A DNA stretch of 64,000 bases from Palsa-295 sp963781105 (GTDB taxonomy: Bacteria > Acidobacteriota > Terriglobia > Acidiferrales > UBA7541): contig CAWAED010000008.1 of the NCBI GenBank assembly GCA_963781105.1, positions 62,001 through 126,000 on the forward strand. Direction: 5' to 3'. Positions 45,755-53,418 of this stretch are shown piece after piece. Position numbers and translations under genes: made by a program. The notes below the pieces were generated by a model. That model did not search any database. It saw only the letters and a list, made by a program, of their open reading frames with translations, and had not been told where the DNA came from. Every line of letters starts with the position of its first letter. Positions within the stretch are counted from its first letter, which is position 1.

Positions 45755-48304
45755 ATGGGGCGCGAAACTCTCGTCGAATTCTTCTCCGAATATTCCCGTC
45801 AGAAGGATGAGATCGCGATTGCGTTCTTCCGAGGTTACCGTATTGAGCGCTGGAGCTATGGCCGAATCGCAAACGAGGCTTGCCGCTTCGCGCGAGAGCT
45901 CGAATCGCGCGGCGTGGGTTCGGGCGACGCAGTGCTGCTGTGGGTGGAGAACTGTCCCGAATGGCTCGTCGCGTTCTGGGGATGCGTATTGCGCGGCGCC
46001 GTCGTCGTTCCGATCGATAAGATTTCGACGGCTGAGTTTGCATCGCGGGTGGCGCAGCAAGTCAAGGCCAAGCTGTTCGTTTATTCCGAGGCCATTGCAG
46101 CGCCTGGCATCGGGGTTCCGTCTCTGGCGATCGAATCTCTTTGCGAAACGATCGCGCGACATTCGCCCCTGCTCTACACTTCGCCGCCGCTCACTCGCAA
46201 AGATACCTTGGAAATTGTCTTTACGTCCGGCACGACCGCTGAACCCCGCGGAGTGGTGATTACGCACGGGAATGTGCTTGCGAATATCGAGCCACTGGAA
46301 CCGGAAATACAGAAGTATCTGCGATACGAGCGAATCTTCCATCCTCTGCGATTTGTAAATCTGCTGCCCCTAAGCCACGTTTTTGGCCAATTGCTTGCAA
46401 TTTTCATTTCGCCGATTTTGGGCGCGACAACTATCTTCCTCGAGACATTTAGTCCCGCCGATCTGCTCGAAACAATCCGGCGCGAGCGCGTCTCGGTGCT
46501 GGTTGCGGTTCCGCGGCTGATTGAATCGCTCGAACGCGAAGTAGAACGACGGTTGGAGATGGACGGCAAACAAGAACAATTCCGAAAGGACTTTGTCGCC
46601 GCCGAGGGCCAACATTTTCTGAGGCGCTGGTGGCGATTTCGGCGAATTCACTGGCTTTTGGGATGGAAATTCTGGGCGTTCATCTCAGGAGGCGCTGCTT
46701 TGCCCGGCGCAGTGGAATCGTTTTGGAATCGTCTGGGCTACGCGGTGATTCAGGGTTACGGAATGACCGAAACGACCGCTTTGATCAGCCTGAATCATCC
46801 GTTCCGATTGGGAAAGGGGTCGATCGGCAAGCTGTTTCCTGGTCTCGAAATGAAAGTCGGTCCGGGCGGCGAAATTCTGGTGCGCGGCGAGAATATTGCT
46901 GCTGGCTATTGGCGCAACAAGGAGCTGCAGCCGGTCGTGGAAGAGGATGGCTGGTTTCACACCGGCGATCTGGCGCAATTGGACGAGACCGGGCAGCTGT
47001 TCTTCAAAGGCCGGCAGAAAAACGTAATCGTCACGCCGGCGGGCATGAATATCTATCCGGAAGACCTGGAACGAGCGTTGAGGGAGCAGGCCGGCGTGAA
47101 GGATTGCGTGGTCTTGGGAATGGAACGCGATGGAAATGCTGAGCCTTGCGCCGTCCTGCTTCTGTATGATCCGGCGATGGATCCGGCGCCGATCGTGGCG
47201 GCGGCGAATAGATCGCTGGCGGATTTTCAGCGAATGCGGCGGTGGTTCGTCTGGCCGGAGCCGGATTTTCCCCGGACGCCCACGCAAAAGCCGGCTTTGC
47301 AGCGAATCCGCGCCGCGGTCGAAGGAAAAGTCGGCGGCGGACACGAGGCGCCTCGCGATACAAATTCCGTGGCAAGCCTGGTGGCGCGAATCACGGGGCG
47401 ATCGCCTGGCGCTTTGGCGGCGACATCTGTGCTCGACCAGGAATTGAATTTGAATTCGCTCGACCGCGTGGAGTTGATGGGCGAATTGGAGGAGCGCTAT
47501 CAGGTGGACTTGAGCGACGTGAAATTTTCCGACGCCACGACCATCGGTCAGGTTGAAGAGCTCATCCGCAATCCTCCCAAATCCACGGTGGAGATCAAGT
47601 ACTCGCGCTGGCCGCAGAATTGGCTCATCACTGCTATTCGCATCGCCGTTTATTACTCGTTGGTTCGGCCGGCTACTTACTTACTTGCGGCGCCGCGTAT
47701 CCGCGGGCGAGAAAATCTGCGCGGTCTTGCCGGCCCTGTGCTGGTCGTCTCCAATCATGTGACTTACGTGGACATAGGATGGATATTGGCGGCTCTTCCG
47801 GCAAGGTTTCGACACCGGCTGGCGACGGCGATGAGAGGCGAACGCATCGCAACAATGCTGCAGCCACCGGCGGAAATGGGCTTACTGGAGCGGCTGAGCG
47901 AGCGCTTGAGCTATTTTCTTGTGTTCGCGCTTTTCAATGTTTTCCCACTGCCGAGGGAATCGGGTTTCCGTCGCAGTTTTGCGTTTGCCGGAGATTTGGC
48001 GGACCGTGGATGGAGCGCCCTGATTTTTCCCGAAGGCATTACGACGCCTGACGGGCGACTCCACCCCTTCCGCGCGGGAATCGGCTTGCTGGCAAAGCAG
48101 CTCAAGCTGCCTGTTGTACCGGTTCGCCTGGATGGCCTCTTTGATATGAAAATAGAAAACCGGATTGTCCACCGTCCCGGAAGGGTTCGCGTTTCCATCG
48201 GCGCACCGATTCAGTTTCCTTCCAATATGGATCCGAATGAGATAGCTCGCGAACTGGAGCAGCGGGTGGCCGCACTCGGATGGTCCGCTGGGGAACAGAC
48301 TTAA
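45755..48304 (+). CDS. three-domain fusion: acyl-CoA/ACP ligase - ACP - PlsC-type acyltransferase
   Basis: An 849-residue protein. Domain 1 (about 1-520) is an AMP-dependent ligase: FTSGTTAEPRGVV (about 153), QGYGMTETTALIS (about 335), GWFHTGDLAQLDETG (about 400), KGRQKNVIVTPAGMNIYPED (about 420). Domain 2 (about 545-610) is an acyl carrier domain with LNLNSLDRVELMGELEE, whose Ser568 would carry phosphopantetheine. Domain 3 (about 640-845) is a PlsC acyltransferase with NHVTYVD (His668-x4-Asp673) and FPEGITTPDG (about 770). It would activate a fatty acid, hold it on its own ACP, and acylate a lysophospholipid or glycerolipid. E. coli Aas combines only acyltransferase and ligase, in the opposite order. 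Confidence 0.92.
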   Translation: MGRETLVEFFSEYSRQKDEIAIAFFRGYRIERWSYGRIANEACRFARELESRGVGSGDAVLLWVENCPEWLVAFWGCVLRGAVVVPIDKISTAEFASRVAQQVKAKLFVYSEAIAAPGIGVPSLAIESLCETIARHSPLLYTSPPLTRKDTLEIVFTSGTTAEPRGVVITHGNVLANIEPLEPEIQKYLRYERIFHPLRFVNLLPLSHVFGQLLAIFISPILGATTIFLETFSPADLLETIRRERVSVLVAVPRLIESLEREVERRLEMDGKQEQFRKDFVAAEGQHFLRRWWRFRRIHWLLGWKFWAFISGGAALPGAVESFWNRLGYAVIQGYGMTETTALISLNHPFRLGKGSIGKLFPGLEMKVGPGGEILVRGENIAAGYWRNKELQPVVEEDGWFHTGDLAQLDETGQLFFKGRQKNVIVTPAGMNIYPEDLERALREQAGVKDCVVLGMERDGNAEPCAVLLLYDPAMDPAPIVAAANRSLADFQRMRRWFVWPEPDFPRTPTQKPALQRIRAAVEGKVGGGHEAPRDTNSVASLVARITGRSPGALAATSVLDQELNLNSLDRVELMGELEERYQVDLSDVKFSDATTIGQVEELIRNPPKSTVEIKYSRWPQNWLITAIRIAVYYSLVRPATYLLAAPRIRGRENLRGLAGPVLVVSNHVTYVDIGWILAALPARFRHRLATAMRGERIATMLQPPAEMGLLERLSERLSYFLVFALFNVFPLPRESGFRRSFAFAGDLADRGWSALIFPEGITTPDGRLHPFRAGIGLLAKQLKLPVVPVRLDGLFDMKIENRIVHRPGRVRVSIGAPIQFPSNMDPNEIARELEQRVAALGWSAGEQT

Positions 48305-48716
48305 GATGCTAGGAGCTCAAATATCAAGGTTTTGGAGTACGGCTCCGCGGCGAGTCTTCGAGAGTTCGCAAAAAGAGGCGCGCTGTAGCGGCGCCAGTAC
48401 GCAGCGTCCGGTACACGGTAGCCAAAAACCGCTCGAGTGCGCGACACCAACGGCACTTTCAACGTGGTCTCCGTCGCGGCGCAGAAATGAGAAGAAGCAA
48501 ATGGAACATCCCGCCGCCGTGAGTTGCCGCTCCACGTTAAGAGTGTCTGAGTAACTGTCGCATAGGCAACTGGTAGAACTAACACTTGACGGACGGAAAG
48601 TGTAAGACGAAACTTGCCGGGACGCGAATGACGACACGTTCATTCTCAAAATCCGAACGGTTATGATCGTCACAGATTTTGACCGTCTCCCCGCCGCCCA
48701 TCCTAAAAAGAAAGAG
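48305..48716. other. intergenic region without a supportable gene
   Basis: About 410 nt between the fusion enzyme and the orphan receiver. No protein with plausible composition and no clear hairpin, promoter pair or copy of the TGTCA palindrome were seen. Confidence 0.6.
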
Positions 48717-49166
48717 ATGACACGCACCGTCCGGGTCATGCTCGTAGATGACTTCCAACCATGGCGCGGTTTTGTCGCTGCCCTGCTACAAAACAACCCT
48801 GAATGGGAGATCGTCAGCGAAGTGTCGGACGGATTAGAAGCCATCCAAAAAGCGGAGCAACTTCAGCCCGACTTGATCCTGCTGGACATCGGCCTTCCAA
48901 AATTGAGTGGAATTGAAGCCGCTCCATCAATCCGCAAGGTTGCTCCAGGGTCAAAAATCCTGTTCTTGAGCGAAAACCGTGACTCGGACGTCGCGGCAGC
49001 AGCCTTGAGCGCCGGCGGGCGTGGTTACGTAGTCAAATCGGACAGCGAAAACGAATTGCTAGTGGCGATAGGAGCCGTTCTACAGGGCAGGCGGTTCGTC
49101 AGCAGCACATTCAACGGTTTCGATTTCACGACTGCCGCATGGCGATCCACCGACGAAATGCGATAG
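48717..49166 (+). CDS. stand-alone response regulator receiver
   Basis: A 149-residue protein made of one receiver domain. The acidic pocket VMLVDD is near residue 6, the phosphoacceptor Asp57 lies in LILLDIGLPKLSG, and the conserved Lys near residue 108 is in GYVVKSD. It lacks a DNA-binding domain, so it probably acts through protein contacts or as a phosphate relay. ATG 48717 follows AAGAAAGAG; an upstream ATG at 48663 would add an unrelated 18 residues. Neighbour: a convergent DUF4436-like gene. Confidence 0.85.
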   Translation: MTRTVRVMLVDDFQPWRGFVAALLQNNPEWEIVSEVSDGLEAIQKAEQLQPDLILLDIGLPKLSGIEAAPSIRKVAPGSKILFLSENRDSDVAAAALSAGGRGYVVKSDSENELLVAIGAVLQGRRFVSSTFNGFDFTTAAWRSTDEMR

Positions 49167-49184
49167 ATCCACATCCGAGCCGAT

Positions 49185-50132
49185 TCAGTCTGTTCTTCTT
49201 GGCGTTCGTAGCAGCCAGTGCCAAACCGTCAACACGGCCGACACCGCAACAATCAATTCCGCCCAAATGAACGTGACATAGTCGCTGAACGCTCCAATGG
49301 GTGGAACCCCGGGCTGGACATTCCTTAGCGCAGGCAAGCCAAAGATCAGCGTCATGGACATCGATAGCGGAAGGAGATCAAACTGCCTTTTCGCCGTGGT
49401 AACCTGCAGCGCCATGGCCAGCACGCTCACGGCGAGGCCGGTCATCATTGCATTGATGAGGAGCGATACAGCGATCAAATTATCCGCACGCCGCAGATTC
49501 ATGGCAATCCCGGTGACCTGCGTACTCTCGTTGCGAGTGACATTTCCTTGGAACTTGATACCGGGGATGGATGCCGACATAACCAGAGATAGAGGTATAG
49601 GCGTGCTTTGTCGCAAAGTGACGGCGCCGACGGCCAGCTGCTCCGCGTCAAGAGCTCCTTGTGGTTGAATCTCGTCGGGTGGCTTCGAAACCTGCGTCTT
49701 ATCGGTGGCCGGCGGAATGGTAATCAACAGCCACATCGTGGTTGCGTAACGATCGAACGGGTATTTGTTAAAGTCCCCATTTAAAGGAAAGACCGCCTCG
49801 AGGCGATTCATCCTCTTCCCTGGCGGAAAATCGAACTCCTGTTGGCCCTTCACGTTATTAATCAGCAGCTTCATGTCCTTTGCCGGAGTTACCTCGTCCT
49901 GGGCGATATTTCCGGCGAGCCGGAACCCCAACTGCGCAGTCAATTCGTGGGTTGCCGGATTCACGTTGGTCACCACCACCGACACAGCAACGCGATCCTG
50001 CGCCGATGTTTCATCGCGAAGCTGCAGCGACCTTCGCGCGCTCTCAGTATTCCCTCGCAACAGCACGGTGATGTATAGCGCCAGGATGCCGAGGACGAAA
50101 GCAATCTTAAGTCTTGTGCTTCTTTTCCACAT
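49185..50132 (-). CDS. DUF4436-like membrane protein
   Basis: A 315-residue protein with one N-terminal helix (about 8-25), a beta-rich extracytoplasmic domain with FPLNGDFNKYPFDRYATTMWLL around residue 112-133 (in two parts, FPLNGDFNKY and PFDRYATT), and three to four C-terminal helices. The YPFDRY segment fits DUF4436. Function unknown. It is divergent from the motif at 50372, which lies about 240 nt before its start. Confidence 0.7.
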   Translation of the reverse strand: MWKRSTRLKIAFVLGILALYITVLLRGNTESARRSLQLRDETSAQDRVAVSVVVTNVNPATHELTAQLGFRLAGNIAQDEVTPAKDMKLLINNVKGQQEFDFPPGKRMNRLEAVFPLNGDFNKYPFDRYATTMWLLITIPPATDKTQVSKPPDEIQPQGALDAEQLAVGAVTLRQSTPIPLSLVMSASIPGIKFQGNVTRNESTQVTGIAMNLRRADNLIAVSLLINAMMTGLAVSVLAMALQVTTAKRQFDLLPLSMSMTLIFGLPALRNVQPGVPPIGAFSDYVTFIWAELIVAVSAVLTVWHWLLRTPRRTD

Positions 50133-50371
50133 AGTCAGCGCCGCGTCGCAGCACGAGTCGTAGAATTGTTATTGCCATTTGTGGTCGGCGTAATTGTAAG
50201 AAATTACAGAGCCATCATTGCCGGTGTCTGGTGGCAGTAATGCCAGAACTGCGATGCCAGGATCATTCTGGCACGACACCGCATCTTGCCCGCAACTGTG
50301 AATCCTTGGATCGTTCTCGCTGTAATTGCCCAGCCTTAGGAATGATTCGCGACGATGCCTTGTTCAGGATC

Positions 50372-50385
50372 TGTCATTTTTGACA
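50372..50385 (+). promoter_or_regulatory. TGTCA-N4-TGACA palindrome, site 1
   Basis: TGTCA TTTT TGACA, flanked by C and AATT. A GATATT hexamer starts 24 nt after its end. It lies between the divergent DUF4436-like gene and the insertion sequence; after removal of the IS the next rightward gene is the Crp/Fnr regulator. Confidence 0.6.
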
Positions 50386-50812
50386 ATTCACTGAGATTTT
50401 GACTCACTTGATATTCCCGGCATGTTAGCGATACGGGACCCGGACGGGGGCTCTACCCCCGAAAGCAGAGATGTGTCCTCAACCTTTCCTCGAAGGATCG
50501 TCCCGGTCCTCCTCAGATGTCACTCGCTAATTGCGAGTTATGTCTTTCGAGCGCTCCATCACGAAGAAAAGATTCCCAAGAAAAGATGCGCCTCGACCTT
50601 AAGCGTGATCGAGCCCGCTCAATTGCCTTGGGATGTGGCCTCCGTCCATTATAAATTCGTGCGGAGTGGCCTTCTTCGTCATGCTGACGCTACTAAACTT
50701 CAGTCTCTCGGTGTTAAGAAGTTTTGGCATTGTGTTGGCTCCGCTACGGGGCTGGTAACTTGACGCTAACGCGACAGCCGGAGAGTTAGGAACCGATTAG
50801 ATCAACCGTTAC

Positions 50813-50828
50813 CGCAAGGAGATGGGGT
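50813..50828 (+). repeat. left target-site direct repeat of the insertion sequence
   Basis: CGCAAGGAGATGGGGT, repeated exactly at 52276-52291 on the other side of the element. Confidence 0.85.
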
Positions 50829-52275
50829 TGTCGTTAGCAAGTTAAAATGTCCGCTTTTTAGAGCACACGATATGTCCGGTTTGAGGTTGAGAGAGCACCG
50901 CCGTCGTGACTGTGGGAAAGTGGGAATCCCGCGGTTTAGGCGGGATTCCCAAGCGCGGTGGGAAAGTCCGAAGGACTTTTCCACGGAGCGTCTTTTCCAC
51001 AGTCTTCCCCCGCCCGTTTCGCTTCGTCTCTGGCAGGCAAGGGCATCCCTGCGCGTTGTAGCGACCCACCGCGTGAGGCCCATAGCGAATGCTCCAGCTC
51101 TGATCGAGATGTTCGCAGACGGTGACCGAACATCCCGCTAGTGTTCCTCTCCAGCGCGTCGCTTCGATCTGCAGCGTTTTCCCACCCACCACCACCGTGT
51201 TATCCCGGCTCACCACCCGCACCTGCTGCACCGAGAACAGAACATCCAGATCCTTCCTGGGGCACGGCAGAAACGCGCTACCCGCCTGCAAGGCCGGCAC
51301 CTGGAAGCGCTGATTGAACTCGGCCGTGTACTCCTGCTCCAGAAAAGCGTTGGCTTGCTCCAGCGTGCCTATCCCGCGCAAGCGCAATTCCTGAGGCAAG
51401 CGTCCTTGCCAAGTCCCGAAGCCCCGCTCCGAACGCCCTCGCGCTTGCGGGGAGTAGGCTGGGAGCATCCGAATCCCTAGCTCCTGCAAAGCTCGTCCCA
51501 CTTGGGTCAGCCGTTCCGGATCGACCTTCCCTCCCGCGCGAGGTGTCCAAAAGAAGTGACTGGCGCGGTCGCTGTACAGGGCGCAGAAAATCCCTTCCTG
51601 CTCCACTACCTTCCGCAAAGCCCCCAACACCGTCATCGTCGATTCCTCTTCCACCAACTGCGCGTAATAGATCCGGCTCGTCGCATCGTCCAGTATCACC
51701 AGCAGGTCATACCAGCGATCATCTTGAAACCAGTGATGTCGGCTGCCATCGATGTGCAGCAACATCCCCGGTAGGGGGCGGCGCTCCCGCTTGCGTCGAT
51801 GCACCCCGCGCTTGCGTTCCCGGCTCACCAGGCCCGCTCCTTGCAGGGCCTTCTTGACCCAGCTGTAGCTCAAGCGAATCTGATGCTGGCTCCCCAACTT
51901 CTCGTGAAAGTGCCGCACGTTCAGATCGAAATACTTCTCCCGATACAGGCGGAACACCTGCTCGACCATGGCGAGCGGCACCCGCTTGGGACTGGGCTTC
52001 CCCAGGCGCCGATCCAGCAACCCGTCATAGCCATACTCCTTGTAGCGCCAGTGCCACCGCCGCATCTGTCGGTCGGTGATCCCGATGATCTCGGCTGCTT
52101 GCCACCAGGTAATCTTCTTCGCCAAAGCTCGCAAGATTACTTCTTGAATCTTCATCGTCCGCTCCAGGGCGGCCATCGGGTAGCAGTTCATGCATGCATC
52201 TTGCTCCCTGGCCGCTACTACGAAAGCGGACATATCGTGTGCTAATTACACCGGACACATCGTGTGCTAACGACA
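50829..52275 (-). mobile_element. complete insertion sequence, ISNCY/IS1202-like, 1447 bp
   Basis: Both ends carry the 11-bp inverted repeat TGTCGTTAGCA (right end read as TGCTAACGACA). Inside, a second inverted pair AGCACACGATATGTCCG lies at 50863-50879 and, inverted, at 52228-52244, so each end has two units of about 20 bp, probably transposase-binding sites. Flanking 16-bp direct repeats are exact, so the element looks intact and recently inserted. Long target duplications are known in the IS1202 group. It encodes one transposase on the minus strand. Confidence 0.88.
50842..52155 (-). CDS. transposase (integrase-core DDE, ISNCY-like)
   Basis: A 437-residue transposase. An N-terminal helix-turn-helix (WWQAAEIIGITDRQMRRW) is followed by the integrase catalytic core: LHIDGSRHHWF (first Asp), YSDRASHFFW (second Asp) and a Glu in GRSERGFGTWQGRL. 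The C-terminal residues are encoded within the terminal repeat. ATG 52155 has GGAG 8 nt upstream; longer frames start within the terminal repeats. All three acidic residues are present, so the enzyme is probably active. Confidence 0.92.
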   Translation of the reverse strand: MKIQEVILRALAKKITWWQAAEIIGITDRQMRRWHWRYKEYGYDGLLDRRLGKPSPKRVPLAMVEQVFRLYREKYFDLNVRHFHEKLGSQHQIRLSYSWVKKALQGAGLVSRERKRGVHRRKRERRPLPGMLLHIDGSRHHWFQDDRWYDLLVILDDATSRIYYAQLVEEESTMTVLGALRKVVEQEGIFCALYSDRASHFFWTPRAGGKVDPERLTQVGRALQELGIRMLPAYSPQARGRSERGFGTWQGRLPQELRLRGIGTLEQANAFLEQEYTAEFNQRFQVPALQAGSAFLPCPRKDLDVLFSVQQVRVVSRDNTVVVGGKTLQIEATRWRGTLAGCSVTVCEHLDQSWSIRYGPHAVGRYNAQGCPCLPETKRNGRGKTVEKTLRGKVLRTFPPRLGIPPKPRDSHFPTVTTAVLSQPQTGHIVCSKKRTF

Positions 52276-52291
52276 CGCAAGGAGATGGGGT
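52276..52291 (+). repeat. right target-site direct repeat of the insertion sequence
   Basis: Exact copy of the 16-nt sequence at 50813-50828. Confidence 0.85.
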
Positions 52292-52361
52292 TATGCCTGC
52301 CGGGGGATTTGTGATACCGTGCCGCAAAGCCTCTGCGCGCTAGGGCCTTCGGGAGTTTACT

Positions 52362-53054
52362 ATGCCATTACCTAGCCGGTTGCCGGGCCGACAACGCAGT
52401 GCCCAGAAGTCAAGTGAGCCTTTTGATCCCTCAGCCTTCTTAGCGAAGGTCGGCGCGGGCAGGACGCTTCGTCATTACAGGCCCAAACAAGCTATCTTTT
52501 CGCAGGGAGAACCCGCGGACACTGTGTTTTACATTCACGGCGGCACGGCCCAGCTGAGCGTGGTCTCCGCACACGGCAAAGAAGCGATCATTGCCCTACT
52601 CGGCGCCGGCGATTTCTTGGGCGAGGGATGCATCGCTTCGGATCAGCCCGTCCGCATTGCAACAGCAACTGCAATTACTAAGTGCTCAGCCCTGAGGATC
52701 GAAAAGCGAGAGATGCTCCGAACGCTGCACCAGGAACACACGTTCTCGGATATGTTTGTTGCGTACGTGGTCGGTCGCCACAAGCGCACACAGTCGGACT
52801 TGGTTGATCAACTGTTTAATTCGACGGAGAAGCGGCTAGCAAGAACGCTCTTGATGCTGACTCGCCTTGGGAAGGAAGGCAGGTCGGAGGCTCTGATCCC
52901 AGGCATAAGTCAGCAGACCTCGGCGGAGATGATCGGTACAACGCGCTCGCATGTGAACGTTTTCCTCAACAAATTCAAAAAGCTTGGCTTCATCGAGTAC
53001 GACGGTGGCTTGAGAGTACATAGTTCCCTGCTCAGTGTTGTGCTCCACGAGTAA
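52362..53054 (+). CDS. Crp/Fnr-family transcription regulator
   Basis: A 230-residue regulator. The N-terminal cyclic-nucleotide-type sensor (about 25-140) has the beta-roll with HGKEAIIALLGAGDFLGEG; only scattered Cys are present and none form an Fnr-type cluster. A dimerisation helix follows, then a C-terminal helix-turn-helix (about 170-215) with GTTRSHVNVFLNKFKKLGF, where R-S-H-V-N is the recognition helix. Crp/Fnr proteins bind palindromes of 14-16 bp near -41 or further upstream. It is the nearest regulator to the repeated palindrome in this region. A GGGAG site precedes the ATG. Effector unknown. Confidence 0.9.
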   Translation: MPLPSRLPGRQRSAQKSSEPFDPSAFLAKVGAGRTLRHYRPKQAIFSQGEPADTVFYIHGGTAQLSVVSAHGKEAIIALLGAGDFLGEGCIASDQPVRIATATAITKCSALRIEKREMLRTLHQEHTFSDMFVAYVVGRHKRTQSDLVDQLFNSTEKRLARTLLMLTRLGKEGRSEALIPGISQQTSAEMIGTTRSHVNVFLNKFKKLGFIEYDGGLRVHSSLLSVVLHE

Positions 53055-53134
53055 CCCAGGATCGGCGTATGCGGGTACCACTACTGTCATTCTCTATCAT
53101 TAAAACGCCGTGACAAAGGGACTCCCTCGCGGGG

Positions 53135-53150
53135 TGTTCCATTTTGAACA
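53135..53150 (+). promoter_or_regulatory. palindrome TGTTC-N6-GAACA upstream of the histidine kinase
   Basis: TGTTC CATTTT GAACA, 16 bp with a 6-nt spacer. It is related in form to, but not the same as, the TGTCA-N4-TGACA set. A TACACT hexamer lies at 53171-53176. Confidence 0.35.
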
Positions 53151-53180
53151 GCAAGACCTTTGTCGGTGGTTACACTTTAC

Positions 53181-53207
53181 AACTTACAACTTATAACTTA
53201 TAACTTA
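53181..53207 (+). repeat. AACTTAY tandem repeat, 7-nt unit, about four copies
   Basis: AACTTAC AACTTAT AACTTAT AACTTA in the gap before the histidine kinase gene. AT-rich, non-coding. Confidence 0.7.
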
Positions 53208-53418
53208 GGCTCGGACGCGACACCTAACCGAGGTTTCTTCAAATTAGTGGGCGATCCCAGTCGCCCACGGTTTGTTACGTCGAGAGAAAAATGCAAGCAC
53301 CACGAATCGCAGCGGCGGGAGTGTCCACTAGAGGCAGCGGTGTCCACTGCTTGCAGGTAAATCTCGTGGAGAGAGTCGTGATTTGCGACTTTGCTGCTTT
53401 CTGCATCGGAGGTCGCTG

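Larger units (their letters stand above)
50133..50828. other. long non-coding region upstream of the insertion sequence
   Basis: Nearly 700 nt with no convincing gene. It contains a TGTCA palindrome at 50372-50385 and a 6-bp hairpin CGGGGG-CTCTA-CCCCCG at 50445-50461. A 113-residue frame (50422-50763) starts right after the motif's -10-like hexamer but has no ribosome site and an unlikely composition, so it is not called. The right boundary is the insertion sequence at 50829. Confidence 0.6.
53055..53418. other. intergenic region before the histidine kinase, with an AT-rich tandem repeat
   Basis: About 360 nt without a gene. It holds a palindrome TGTTC-N6-GAACA at 53135-53150 and a tandem AACTTAY repeat at 53181-53207. 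Confidence 0.6.

Noticed and set aside
50422..50763. A 113-residue frame starting just after palindrome site 1
   Set aside because: No ribosome site, mixed composition and no family. Kept only as a remark in the intergenic entry.
53181..53207. AACTTAY repeat as a CRISPR array or origin
   Set aside because: Units are 7 nt with no spacers, and no DnaA-box cluster or cas gene is nearby.
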